This document shows, piece by piece, positions 28,208 through 40,466 of a stretch of DNA of 64,000 nucleotides (its first letter is position 1; the number at the start of each line of letters is the position of its first letter). Both the position numbers and the translations under genes were made by a program. The notes beneath the pieces are model-generated. The model had not been told where the DNA came from and ran no database searches. It saw only the letters and a program-made list of their open reading frames with translations. The stretch spans positions 124,001 to 188,000 of the forward strand of contig NC_041777.1 in NCBI RefSeq assembly GCF_900090045.1, written 5' to 3'. Source of the DNA: Plasmodium malariae. Lineage: Eukaryota > Apicomplexa > Aconoidasida > Haemosporida > Plasmodiidae.

Positions 28208-29424
28208 ATGAAATTTTTTACATATGTTCAAATTTGGATATTCATTTACTATATTAGAAGTGTAAATAATAATAAATAGGAATAATTGTATTTTTTTTTT
28301 ATTCTTTTCTTATTCTCTTCGAATTTTTCTTTTTTTCATTTATGCTTTTTTTTTTAAAAATAATGCTTTATACCGTGGCAATCTATTTATATAAATAAAA
28401 TATACATTTACGTTTTTTTTTTAATATTCAGAGTACCTCTCCCAAATCATTGGGAAAAAAACCTAACCTAGGTTGTTCTTTAAATTTAAGAACTATTCGA
28501 TTATTGTTATTAGAAGATGAAGTGAAAGATGAAGACCCATTAAGTGCAGATTTAAAAGAAGGTGAACCAAATGCTCAAACCAATGAAACATTACAAAATG
28601 AATACTTACAAAATGAACATTTACAAAATGAAACTGTGCAAAGTGAAACATTAGAAAATGGTGGATTAGGATATAGTGGATTACAGTACAATGGGTTAGA
28701 AAATAGTGGATTACAGTACAATGGGTTAGAAAATAGTGGATTACAATACAATGGGTTAGAAAATAGTGGATTACAGTACAATGGGTTAGAAAATAGTGGA
28801 TTACAGTACAGTGGGTTAGAAAATAGTGGATTACAGTACAATGGATTAGAAAATAGTGGATTACAGTACAATGGATTAGAAAATAGTGGATTACAGTACA
28901 ATGGATTAGAAAATAGTGGATTTCAGTACAATGGATTAGAAAATAGTGGATTACAGTACAATGGGTTAGAAAATAATGGATTAGGATATAGTGGATTAGA
29001 ATATAGTGGATTAGAGAACGAAAACAACCCACAAGAACACGAAACACAACCAAGCAAATTTAAAAACAAAATGGGTGGAGTATTTGTATTCAAAAAAATT
29101 CCCTTAATGATTGAAGAAAATTTATTCAAGTGTTTTGCTTCCATATATGATTATATAGATAAGGATGAAAACAGTCTTCAAAGAAAGTTTAAGGCCTTGT
29201 TTATGATGAGTACATTTTTGTTGATAACACCAATTTTTTTAATTTCATTAATCGGAGCTTTTTTGATCATAGGACAAGATACATATTATTATTGTGGCAC
29301 TGCATTATGTTATGTTATATCCATTACTATAGCATTATTTATTATTTTGAAAAATTTAAAATATAGAGCTATTAAAGCAGGTCACGCGAATCCTAGTTTT
29401 AAAGATTACTTTTCTTCATTTTGA
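28208..29424 (+). CDS. Plasmodium exported protein with a GLENSGLQYN repeat array
   Basis: Exons are 28,208-28,261 and 28,432-29,424, phase 0, with a 170-base intron, giving 348 residues. The short first exon (18 residues, VQIWIFIYYI) is a hydrophobic entry signal. The position matching the start codon of the upstream paralogue is GTG (28,182) and that frame is closed, so the ATG at 28,208 in another frame is used. Exon 2 carries LNLRTIRLLLLEDE, where R41-L42-L43 is an RxL export-like core, followed by an acidic stretch and about five LQNE-type pentapeptides. A repeat array of about ten GLENSGLQYN units follows (roughly residues 95-210), then a Cys-containing region, two hydrophobic helices, and the AGHANPSF ending shared with the copy at 26 kb. 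Probably exported; the Gln/Tyr/Asn-rich repeat may be antigenic (inference). Function unknown. Confidence 0.78.
28678..28980 (+). repeat. 30-base tandem repeat, about 10 copies, coding
   Basis: Each 30-base unit encodes GLENSGLQYN. Copies differ by only one or a few bases (for example ATGGG versus ATGGA, one AGTGGG variant, one TTTCAG variant), so the array expanded recently. It is absent from the paralogue at 26 kb. Confidence 0.95.
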
Positions 29425-30487
29425 CACAGTTTTAAATAATAATCTATATTAAATTATATTACATATATAAAAGATATACTCATTATTAGTTAATTTGTTG
29501 AGAGTTAGTTTATATCTTAAGTAATTTTTAACACAATAATAAAAATATTATATACATGTAATTCTTATAAGAAATTACTAGTTTAATATATTTTTTGTAA
29601 TTTTATTTCAAGTTATTTTAATGCTCTAACTTCTAATATATTAATATAAATATTTATTATTTATATTGTGTTTTATAACTTATAAATAAATAAATGCAGC
29701 ATACTTTCAATGAAGAATTTGTTCTTTGTAAACAATTTCATTATAAAAGTTTATATAATTTATTTATGTATATTTCTTTAAAATGTATTAATATATGCAC
29801 TTAAATTAATATAAGAAGAAGATGATGTAGTTTCATTTATTTAATGAACTATTTTTTATTTTTGCCCATCAAAAGTTCTATTTTTCTTTTTCTTTTTGTT
29901 CGTTTTTTAGTTTCTTATCCTTTTGTTTATGCTTTTAACTAGTTTCAATTGTTTAAAATTTAAGTTTAATTAAAAAAAAAATTAGCAGTATAAATTAAAT
30001 ATAAATAGGTCTTTTTTCTTTTTTTCTTTTTTAAAAAACTAATATGTTTTTTTAAATTCATATCATTTTCCTTTTTTTCACAAATAAATAAATTTAATAA
30101 ATACTCCTCATAACAAATATTATGAGAAATGTATTATAAACTTTTTTCTTATAAAGATATATTTTACACACTTTTTATATTTTTAACGTCATTGCAAAGT
30201 AAAATTACAAGTGTATACAATAAAACATTTTCCCTTTTATATCAGTAATTTTTGCTTTGTTGAATCATGAATTCTAAAAAATTAGAATGAAAATGATATA
30301 ATATAATCCTGTTTATTATTTAATTATTATTACACTTAATTGAACTACTGTATAAACTCTAATTTTTCAAAAATTACGTAAATACGTGTAATAAAAAAAT
30401 TCAATGAATGAGAATAAATGTTTTACAATACTGAGCAAAAGTATTATTGGACTATGATTAATAGAAATAAATCAATCTTACATAAGA

Positions 30488-30521
<34 letters not shown>

Positions 30522-31703
30522 TACAATAACGATAAAGAATTTTTTAAAAAGAATTATTTTTTTATAAGAGAAAGTTCGATTATAATAAAAAAATTAAGTA
30601 AAATATAAAAAACAATTTTCGTTCTCATTTACACCATTATGTGCATTTAATAATATATATTTCTAACATTACATGAGCTTATCTACACATTAGTGAATAT
30701 ACAATAATTAGTAAAATTTCAAACTAAAATAACTAAATATATAGTTCGTTTGTATAATACAAATAATAATTTTAAAATTTCGTTATTTTTTGTTTAGTTA
30801 GTGAATCAAAAATAAGATATGTAACAAAATATTAACGTTACTTATAGTTTGTTGATGGCAAAGTTATATTATTTTTATTAATATTACACGTATTAATGAA
30901 ATGTAATGAAAATATTAATTTACAAAAGTAAAAATATTTTATACAAACGTTACTCTATATGGATTAAAATGTAACTTCATATAAAATAAAATGCATTGTT
31001 TCATTTTTTGTCTTTATCTAATTAATTTTCTTAAATATATCATAGTCCATTTGTGAAAGTTACTTTAATTTCAATGAATGTTGGAATATTACAAGAGAAA
31101 ACTTTTCTAAAACCTTTTTATTTTCTTATGTTTTTTTTTTTTTTTCTCTTTTTGTATAAAGATTAAATCTAATGATATATTGACAATTTAAGATGGTTAC
31201 TAAAAGCCCTTATAAGTCTTTTTAGGTAACAAAATTATACTAAAAATTAACAAATTATGAGAATCTCAAAAATCATGAATTGGACAAGTTCAGCCGATCC
31301 TAGTAGCTGATAAGAAATTAAAAATAATATATTATAGCATAAAAATGTTTCTACACATTAGTCTTTGTTCGCAAAAAATACATAATCTTTAAGATATATC
31401 ATGAACAATGTTACTACCATTAATATTAACATTATTGTTGTCGTTACTATTACTGCTAACTTATATAAATGTACTTTATAGTTTCATAAAATTGTGTCTA
31501 CTATAAATTTATTGCTTGAACTTATTATATTAGGTTCATCATATCATGTATTAACGAGCGCATATTGTTATTATCACTTTGCTGTAAATGGAGTTTTTAC
31601 AAATAGAATTAAGGAACTAACAAATATTTAGATTATTTTTATTCTCTTTCTACATCTTCTCTTTTTTATATGTAATAAACGGACTTAATTATTTCATATA
31701 CTT

Positions 31704-31769
<66 letters not shown>

Positions 31770-34700
31770 CATTTGTTTATGAGCACCAATTAAATGTTAG
31801 AAAAAAAATCTAATTTCCACCTTATAAAAATTACCAAACATACGACATTCGTTCTTTACTAATTTATATATATATAATTATAAAATTATTGGAGATATAA
31901 AATTCATCATTAGTTTATGCTCATTATTGTTGTACATATTATGATAATTTTATACGAATAATTGTTAATCTAATTAATATTCTCTACCTCTTTTATTTAA
32001 TATTTGTTATAACTTTTACGTATAAAGTTATGTAATTTACTCTAATGCATATACTAAAAATTTTAAAATACATAATAGTATCTTCCATTATATGCATTAT
32101 ATTTATTAAATTTTATCTCTAAATTTCCTTTCTTGTTATAATTTATAAGGGATAATAAAAAAAATAAAATTATAAAAAGCATAAGGATGTATACACATAA
32201 AAAGAATTAACAGATGTAGCAAAATAATTCATATTTTTAGTTGGTATATATGAGATTAGTAAAGTATAAAATGTTCGTATTCAAGAATAAAATTAATTTT
32301 TTAAATTATAATATACGATTTTTATTTTCATTTAACTTAGGATCTTTTTCATTCTACTTTTGCTTCTTCCTTACTTGCTTTGGATAGTCATTTTATAAGA
32401 GCCATATATTTATAATGCATCCAATTTTACAAATTAGAAGTAAACTATTTTATGAATAATAGAAGAACATGCAATTACAAATTAACAACTTATTCTCTCA
32501 TAATACATTTTATGTGTATTTTAAAATTTACGTTAATTGTTGAGATTGTTCCTTAAAATGTGAATTACTTTGTTTCGTAATCAACGTATTATGGATATAT
32601 TATGTATTCATTAATTTACTGAACATTTAATTAACACTTAATACAACATAAAAATATACTTAAATATATTTTAACCGTTACATAAATATAATTTTACATT
32701 TTCTATGACATAAGAGGTAAATTTATTCTAGGAATATTTGCATTAAAAACACATGCAAAAAGGTAAAATTACATTGTATTATTCAAGTAGTGTGAAATAC
32801 ATATTTATTGTATTTTCCTATTTTTTTATAAATTTAACATTACAATTGTTTTTTATTTACTAATGATTATTAATTCTTATTCATTCATCTAATTTTTACC
32901 CTTAATATTAAGTATTTCCCCATTAATATTTTAATGATATACAAATATATAAATATATATTTATTTATTTAGAAGTTCGAGAAAAAGAAATTCATTTAAA
33001 TAAAGTAAAATAAATAAAGTAAATAAATTAATATAAAATAAAATAAACTATAATATCAGGAAATACTGAATTTTTGCTAACTCACTAGTTAACTAAATAA
33101 GCATATAACTGACAGTGGAAAAGTTTATCAAAGTGGAGACAATACATCGTAAAACATACTGACTAAAAGTTCGTATTTAAATGTCAGATACATGAAGGGA
33201 TAGGTAACTGTTATATTTTTTTTTATATATTAGTTATCATACCAGTAAAATAGGCTTAAAATATATTTGCTCCATCGTTTTGTGTAATGCCTTTTTATTA
33301 TTATATGCATGTACTAAAAATATATGTGTATATATATATTAGGCATTAGAAAAATTATTCTAATACGTACTTAAAATAAAATTAACGTTCACATATATCC
33401 AATTTATTGAATAAAAAAAAAAAAATGATATAAAGAAATTGAACCTTTCTAATTAAATAAGTGAATAAAACGATGAATTTATTAACATAGAGTGATTAAA
33501 TAATTTCATATATACTAATCGAAAAAAGATATAAATTATCTTTCTCTTTATTCCCATGCTCTAACTGAATTGCATTATGCAAGTTTATATATTATACATT
33601 CTTATAAAAGGAAAAGAATTATTCCTTATACATCAGTATAAGTATTTTCATATTATTATATAATGCATATAAGTAATACGAAAAAAAAAAAGTTAATAAT
33701 TAATTACCATATACTGAAAAACAATAAAATGAATATCAAGTACGCAAACTCTTAAAATTAGTCTATTAAAATACCCACAACAGTATATGTTATATATTGT
33801 GTTCACTTTTTAATAAACATGCTAACAAATCAGTAAAACCAAAATTTATTATAACCCATTCGTATAATAAGATACAAAAATAAAACATTATTCCTTCACA
33901 TATATTTCTTTAAAAATATTTACTTTATTGTAAAATTAATTGGAAAATTGAAAATTTTACATAAAAATAAATTACAAAAATAAAAAAAAATGAAAAAAAG
34001 AAAAAATTCTATAAAAACTACATGAGTTATATAACAACTAAAAAATACTCCTACAAAAGTTTATTTATTGAGAACTTAATTCCATAAAAGAGAAAAGCAC
34101 GAATATTAATTTCGTTCAAATATGTGCAAATTGTGTTTGTTAATATGGTTATACACGAAAAATAATGAATATTAAATGTTTGTTTTTTATAAATGCTACA
34201 CATTTAAGGCTACTTCATTCTACGTAATGAAAAGAATTATATAAATTGTGCAAAAATAATAAAATAAAATAAAATAAAATAAAACAAAATATCAATGTTA
34301 TATAGTATGTGTCAAATAAGAGAAAAAGTTTGTGTAGTATTAAAAGGCGATATATCTCTCCTATAGATACATCGAACAAGTATTATATGTGGACATTAAC
34401 TGATCAGAATGTTTGACATGCACATCACAAGTGAAGTAAGTTACAAAGAAAAAATTTGTATTCTATGAATTTTTTTTCAACATTTTTTTTTTCTGCCCAT
34501 AATTATAAAATAAAAAATATATAGGCAATTACAAGAATAATATGAATATATGTAAAGTTGAACAGTTCATTTCTCATGGTCAATTAATGAAAATAAAAAT
34601 TTTACATAAAGAATAAAAATGAAAACATAAAATTTATAAAATAATTTGAAAATTACTTATATTTGCATTTCTTATTTGTCCGAAAAATATATATTGTTAA

Positions 34701-35163
34701 GCATAAATAATTTCACACTTTTTAACAGAACATTTTTTAAAATTATTTCATTTTCATTATAATGCAAATAAAAAAAAAAAAAGATATTATTGATATTTTA
34801 ATATACCAAATTGATCTTATTACTACATTATGTTTTTATGTATAATCTTACATATATTTTTTATTTAAAATGCAAACATTTATATTCCAAAGTGACGGAT
34901 TTTCAATAGGTCAAACGTAGTAATTGCTTATTGGGGACTTGACACGTCATCTTTTTATTTATATAAATGTATATATATACGTTCACGTAAGTATGAATTC
35001 GTATATGTAATGCACACATTGCGTTTCATTTAACATCCAAACAATTAAATGAGTTACATAGTTAATTTGTTATTACTCGATGTTCAATTGTATTTAAAAA
35101 ATTTAATCTTATTATTGTAAGAGATTGTTTGTTATATAGAAGAATTATTATTTACAAAAAGAA
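29425..35163. other. Gene-free subtelomeric AT-rich DNA
   Basis: No gene or clear relic seen. It contains a (TA)n/T-run near 30,487-30,522, a long (AT)n run at 31,706-31,755 and AT-rich low-complexity sequence near 33,001-33,050. Confidence 0.55.
31706..31755. repeat. (AT)n microsatellite, about 25 units
   Basis: An uninterrupted AT dinucleotide run, the longest in the window. Confidence 0.85.
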
Positions 35164-36030
35164 ATGCCCCTAGAAAATGTTAATGACGTCAAATACGCAA
35201 CACATTTAAACAAGAGCGGTACATTCAAAACGAAAAAAACAAAAATGAATCCTAAATTATCTCCCTTTGTTCAATATCCAATCGAGGGTGAAAGAAAAAA
35301 TTCCAAAATATTGAATTTAAAAAAATTTATGTCGGCTTTTTTCATTTTACTGTTGCTTCTCCAGTATTCTAACATTTCATTCGTAAGAAAAATCTTAAAT
35401 GGAAAAATACGGAGTAAAATAATATTCATTTAGTTAAATTATGTTATTTTTTGAACTGTTACATATTTTTTTATATCATTATACATAAATATATGTATAT
35501 TAGTACATATATACACAACTTTTTTAACACTATTATTGAATACTGTAGCTTCAAAAAACAATGTATTTGCAAAATTTCGACTAAACAATGATAGTTGTTC
35601 AAGACAGCTTGAACATTAACTACAGGGTCGTTATATCAAAAAAATGTTCGAATGATCTGGATCATTCCGTTTTAAATTCTCCCAAAGGATTTAAAACTTT
35701 TGCATCTTATTATATCCTATCAATTTCTTCTAAGCATTTAACAGAAGAACAAATAAATTGTTTACTTAAATCATATAACAATTTCATGTGTCAACGTAAT
35801 GTTTATACAGCATATTACTATATTTCTAGTTTACAAAAACAGAAATTTATAATTACATGGTATATACTATGTAGAAGTCACTTTATAGATTTAACAGAAA
35901 AAAGTAGAATATGAAATTAAAAAAAATTCAACTACTACTAAAAATGTAACTGATAATTTCCTCACGAACTTAAAGATCTTAATAATTTTTGATCAAAAGG
36001 ACCATCTTTCCTTTATAAAAATCCGATGAG
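35164..36030 (+). pseudogene. PHIST-family exported protein, frameshifted relic
   Basis: Exon 1 starts at ATG 35,164. It has a basic N-terminus and a recessed hydrophobic core (FFILLLLLQYSNISF), the usual PHIST first exon, and ends at a donor near 35,413 (phase 1) or 35,382. From acceptor 35,549, the frame matching the phase-1 donor encodes NNVFAKFRLNND and SRQLEH, an export-motif region, then TAA at 35,617. The PHIST helical domain continues in another frame (35,588-35,911) with LTEEQINCLLKSYNNF and YTAYYYISSLQKQKF, and ends at TGA. A third frame continues with KVEYEIKKNS to about 36,030. At least two single-base shifts are therefore needed to read the domain, and the end is truncated. PHIST proteins are exported, helical, red-cell-remodelling proteins. 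It is the last subtelomeric family member before the conserved genes. Confidence 0.72.
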
Positions 36031-36918
36031 AATTTATCCTTTGCAAAATTTATATAATATAAATTGAAAATATCAAATGATATTACTAAAAAAAAAAAAT
36101 TGTACTAAATTATTTAAGTAAGAATCATAAAAATCTAAATCATAAAAAAAACATTCATGCATATTTTTATTTGTACATATTGCGCATAATATATATATTT
36201 ACGTTTGTCTTTGTGCATTTTTTTTTGTTTATCCTTTTAATCGTCATAATATTTGTCTTTTACTTTATGTAAATTACCAGAATTTATACATATACTCATG
36301 GCCTGTTAAAACTTCAAAAAATGAAAAATTGTTTTTTCTTTATCAAGATATTACAATTTTAAATGAAATTGATCTTGAAATTATATTCTTTTAAAAGGAC
36401 ATAAAAATTATAAATAAAAAGTTACATATAAAAAAATTAATTTTTATTTAATGGTAATTATTTTTAAATGCCTTATGTTTTTAAGTACTATATTTTAAAA
36501 TGTTCTTTAAAAACGGAAAGCGCTTTTTTTTGTAATAGTGCCACTTAACGCGTAAAAAATAAATTTTTAACTGTTAGATTATACAATGGAAGTTTTAAAT
36601 ATTTACTTAAATAATTACACATATGATTAAAAGTACTTACTACAGCTAAAATACATGAATATTTTTTTTCTCATAAAATAGGGTGATCTGAGGAAATGAT
36701 TTTTTTTTTTATTATAAAAATAAAAGTTATATAAATATTGCAATTTTTCTTTTAAACTCTAGTTGTTATATGTATTTGTTAAGTATTTTTTAAGAAAAAA
36801 AAAAAAGATAAAAAAATGATAAAATATGAAAAAAATATACATAAAATATATTTTATTTTATATAATTTTAATTTCACTTAATAAAAATTTAACTTTTTCA
36901 GTTCACTATAATATTTAA
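36031..36918. other. Intergenic spacer at the subtelomere/core boundary
   Basis: AT-rich, with no gene seen. It separates the exported-family relics from the tRNA and housekeeping genes. Confidence 0.5.
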
Positions 36919-36992
36919 GGTTCCGTAGCTCAGTTGGTTAGAGCGTGCGGCTGTTAACCGCAAGGTCGTTGGTTCGATCCCAGCCGGTACCG
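36919..36992 (+). tRNA. tRNA-Asn (anticodon GTT)
   Basis: A 74-base cloverleaf. The acceptor strands are GGTTCCG and CGGTACC with one T-T mismatch at the fourth pair. The D-arm is GCTC/GAGC, the anticodon stem TGCGG/CCGCA around loop CTGTTAA (anticodon GTT, Asn), the variable loop AGGTC, and the T-arm GTTGG/CCAGC with loop TTCGATC. Discriminator base is G, usual for tRNA-Asn. There is no intron. It is followed at once by a T-run. Confidence 0.95.
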
Positions 36993-36994
36993 AC

Positions 36995-37005
36995 TTTTTT
37001 TTTTT
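36995..37005 (+). terminator. RNA polymerase III T-run terminator
   Basis: Eleven consecutive T start three bases after the tRNA 3' end, the expected Pol III stop signal. T-runs are common in this genome, so the position is the main evidence. Confidence 0.7.
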
Positions 37006-37475
37006 CAATATAAACTATAGATATTTTCAATAAAATATTAAGAATAATAATATAGTATTTACAAATTTAAACAAACTTTACACAAAAAAAAAAGAAAAAT
37101 TTTATTAATTTTTCTTATAATTTTCTGCAATTTTTTATGCATGCCTTCAACAAAAGTTATAATGATATATGCATAAACAATTTCAAACCAAAAAGTTAAA
37201 GAATATATATACATTTCCTATATATATATATAATACATATGTTCGCACTTAGTATACACTTATATGTTCTGCATACACCGATGGGCCTAAATATATTCAT
37301 ATTTTTATATATATAAAAACATAATGTCCACTAGAAATGTAAAATTTATTACTACTACCTTTTTCACGTACAAAAAAAATTAAATTATATAATAGTAGAA
37401 ATTTTTTCATTCTTAAAAATGGTTAAAATTTTTATGTTTATATTATAAGCAAAAAAAAAATATATACATACATAC

Positions 37476-37506
<31 letters not shown>

Positions 37507-37650
37507 TTTAGAAAATGTTGCGCATCAAAATAAAATAAAATTAATTAGTGTTAAAATTTTAAAACAAGAAAAAGGATATCCCAGAACAACAATAAACGTA
37601 TTAAAAATAAATCACACAAAATTAAATTAAAGCGTGCATACGATGTACAT
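37006..37650. other. Intergenic spacer
   Basis: AT-rich with a (TA)n run near 37,479-37,503. It is the 3' flank of the RCC1-like gene on the minus strand. Confidence 0.5.
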
Positions 37651-39408
37651 CTAACTCGCTTTATTATGAGTAATAATGATAGCTGAATTGTTATACCTAG
37701 CATTCATATATTTTATATGAAAATTATTAGGATAATAATACTTTTCAGAGAATATATGTGCTGGGTAATTAACTATGCCTTTATTTTTAAATGGGGATAT
37801 TTGATACTTGTTATTGTATCCCCAACCATAAAGTTTATCATTTAAATTTAATAAACAATGTTTATCACCACAAGAAAAGTCTTTTATTTTGTTATTAGGC
37901 AATTTCACAGTAGATAATGTCTGCTGATGTTTCCCTATATGCCTACCACATTGAAAATACATATTATCGCCGAAACAAAATAGTTGCTTACCAAAATGAT
38001 CATTCGAATGTACCATGGAGAAATTTGATCCAGCATTAATCTTATATATTTCATTAACCATTTCATGGTCATTCATCTTTTTTAATATTTTTTGTGGACT
38101 GCTTTGTATATGTCTATCATAAAAAGAATAATTAGCTAAATTTTTTGTTATAGTAGAATAACCAAGCTTTAATTGATCTTTCCATCTTGTTCCTGATAAT
38201 GAGTTTTTATTTGTTCTACTTTCTCCTAATCCTAACTGAATTTTGCTATCATCTCCAAAACTGTAAACGTTGTTTTTATCATCTAAACATAACGTATGAT
38301 TTAACCCGCACGACACATCCACAATTTTTGTTCTTTCTTCAAACGGTACTTTATTTATGTGAACATAATTATTCTTATTGAATATATAAAATGTATCCTT
38401 CAAAATCAAATGGTTAAGATGGTCTCCTTCATCATATATCCTTATCTCATTTCGGTTATCAGCCACAGCGGGAACATGTTCATTCTCGTTCTGATCATTT
38501 TTGTTAGTTAATTTCATACTTCTACTACTAAACGGAGAAATGTTCATTCTTTTATTTTTCTCGTCCATTTTTTTGTTAAAATGCATTTTATTATACGAAT
38601 TAACATAATGTGGGGAAATGGAAATTGATTCATCTCTAACTTTCACAGAGTACCCATTTGGAGAATAGGAACTTTCCACATAATCAGCTGTAGCTTCCCC
38701 GTTTTGGTTTAACCCCTGTATAACTGAACTATCCATCATTCTTATTGAACTATTCAAATTGTTTGCAAAATCAAAGTTATAATTTAAATTAAAATTATTT
38801 TTAAAAGATGGTTCCATAGCACATTGCCCATAAAAATTATTTCCTGAACAATAAACATTTCCCTTATTTGTAACAAATGCTAGATGAAACTTATTAACAC
38901 TTAACTTTATTATTTTTTCGTTTTTAAAAAAAATACTATTTTTACATTTATAAAAATCTTCAAATATAAACTCTTTCCTCCTTAAACATTCTCTATAATC
39001 TCTTATAATTTTTAGTTCTCCCTTTTTATTTAAAAGATATATATCACTGTATGAAAACTGTATATCTCTAATTTCTTCATTAATATTTATTTTTATAGGA
39101 TTTATATAAATTACATCACCCTTTTCTTCGTCTTCGTACGATCCCCATATGTAAATGTCGTCATTCTCAGTTATACAACCACCTATACAATTACCGAATG
39201 TTATTTTTTTTACTTTTATTTTATTTTTTTCAAAAAAAGTTGCCTCTCCATTTTGTTTTATGTCTTTAAATAAAGAACGTCTATCTCCAAATAAAAAGAC
39301 TTTTTCCTCTATATGATTATTATCACAAAAAAATATATTATCTTTCCTTTTAATTACATAATAGCTATTTAACACAACCGCAAGAAATCTAGAAAATCGG
39401 GGAATCAT
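37651..39408 (-). CDS. RCC1-repeat (regulator of chromosome condensation-like) protein
   Basis: A single 585-residue exon starting at ATG 39,408. RCC1-type beta-propeller blades are visible as repeated hydrophobic-plus-(F/W)G motifs: IYIWGSYEDE near residue 85, VYCSGNNFYGQC near 186, VYSFGDDSKIQLGLG near 382, LFCFGDNMYFQCG near 478 and LYGWGYNNKYQIS near 530. Companion strands such as VSCGLNHTLCL and FSCGDKHCLL precede several blades. A Ser/Asn/Lys-rich insertion of about 130 residues (about 200-330) separates the early and late blades, as is common in Plasmodium. RCC1 folds act as Ran nucleotide exchangers or as protein-binding propellers; I cannot tell which from sequence. The poorly matching N-terminal blades suggest the latter. 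It is divergently transcribed from the CWC25-like gene. Confidence 0.8.
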   Translation of the reverse strand: MIPRFSRFLAVVLNSYYVIKRKDNIFFCDNNHIEEKVFLFGDRRSLFKDIKQNGEATFFEKNKIKVKKITFGNCIGGCITENDDIYIWGSYEDEEKGDVIYINPIKININEEIRDIQFSYSDIYLLNKKGELKIIRDYRECLRRKEFIFEDFYKCKNSIFFKNEKIIKLSVNKFHLAFVTNKGNVYCSGNNFYGQCAMEPSFKNNFNLNYNFDFANNLNSSIRMMDSSVIQGLNQNGEATADYVESSYSPNGYSVKVRDESISISPHYVNSYNKMHFNKKMDEKNKRMNISPFSSRSMKLTNKNDQNENEHVPAVADNRNEIRIYDEGDHLNHLILKDTFYIFNKNNYVHINKVPFEERTKIVDVSCGLNHTLCLDDKNNVYSFGDDSKIQLGLGESRTNKNSLSGTRWKDQLKLGYSTITKNLANYSFYDRHIQSSPQKILKKMNDHEMVNEIYKINAGSNFSMVHSNDHFGKQLFCFGDNMYFQCGRHIGKHQQTLSTVKLPNNKIKDFSCGDKHCLLNLNDKLYGWGYNNKYQISPFKNKGIVNYPAHIFSEKYYYPNNFHIKYMNARYNNSAIIITHNKAS

Positions 39409-40466
39409 TATTGCGGTGTGTTCGTCTACAGTATGTCATGTGCTGCAGTATTTTGTATTATTTTTTTTTCTCAAAAAGTAATTTTTCACAAACGTGCCTA
39501 TATTATTCTCCTAAATCTTATTGTTATTCCACCTTATTTTTTATAAAAATACCAAATTTTTGAAATAAAAAAAAAAAAAAAACGCATAATATGCTGTAAT
39601 ATTTTGAAGTAATTAAAATTAAAATTGTGCTAAAATATTGTATATACGAAATGAATATCCACATCATATAAAAATGCCAAAAACAGAAGAATGCTCCTTT
39701 CGTTTTTTTATGCTTTATTTTTTTTTTTTTGTTTCCAAAAAATGTTTATAATAACAGTACGAATTATTTTAAGGAATAATATTTTTTAAATTCGACATAT
39801 CGTTAAAACTCTTTTGAAATAATATATACAAACTTCTACCATATTTTTATATTCCCAATTTTCAATTTTTCTTACATTTTAGTAGTTATGTGTAAATCAA
39901 AAAGTAAAACATTAAAAAAAAAAAAAAGCTAGTAGTTATTTGCGTGGCCTCTTCAAAAAAAATAAAACAATAAATAAAATATAAGTGTTGGTTAATTTAT
40001 AATGTAACCTAGTTTCATATCTTCCAATACCTACAATTGGCGTTTTTATGAAGAGATAATAATGTTACACTTGTCACATTTCATAAATTTTATATTTATT
40101 TTAAATTACTTATATTTTTTATCCTTTAAGTTTCAACCTTTTTTTTTTTTTTTTTCTTTATATTTTCTTACTTTTTCGTATATAATAGTACTTAAAAAAA
40201 AATAGTCACAGACCTATTAAAAATAAAAGAAAATGTTGTAAAGGTAAAAAAAGAAAAAAAAAAAAAAAAACAGTTGCACAAATGATTTTCAACTTAATCA
40301 AATGTGAACTGAGAATATAATTGACTTCATAATGGGTAAAAAATAAAAAAAGTATTGCATAAAAATACGCAAGTAGTAATAATATAAAACAAAAATATAT
40401 TTGATAAATTACTTATTTTTTCCTTAGTAACAAAGTTTCAATTAATACTTTTTTCACAAGAACAAA
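39409..40466. promoter_or_regulatory. Divergent promoter region between RCC1-like and CWC25-like genes
   Basis: A head-to-head spacer of about 1.06 kb. It contains several A- and T-runs (39,569-39,582, 39,717-39,731, 40,140-40,156, 40,254-40,270) of the kind that deplete nucleosomes at Plasmodium promoters. I identify no specific factor site. Confidence 0.4.

Larger units (their letters stand above)
25440..29750 (+). repeat. Tandem duplication containing two exported-protein genes
   Basis: The 5' flank (25,440-25,900), the gene and the 3' flank of the first copy are similar to 27,720-28,180, the second gene and about 29,690-29,750. Second exons begin 2,268 bases apart (26,164 and 28,432). 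Both proteins share LNLR followed by an RxLL motif, VKD(K/E), and the ending AGHxNPxFKxYxSS. The divergence indicates an old duplication, after which the second copy gained a repeat array. Confidence 0.75.

Noticed and set aside
28678..28980. CRISPR-like regular repeat array
   Set aside because: No spacers between units, the array is in frame inside a coding exon, and this is a eukaryotic genome.
28493..29053. Minus-strand frames of 186 and 108 codons
   Set aside because: Shadows of the 30-base coding repeat on the plus strand.
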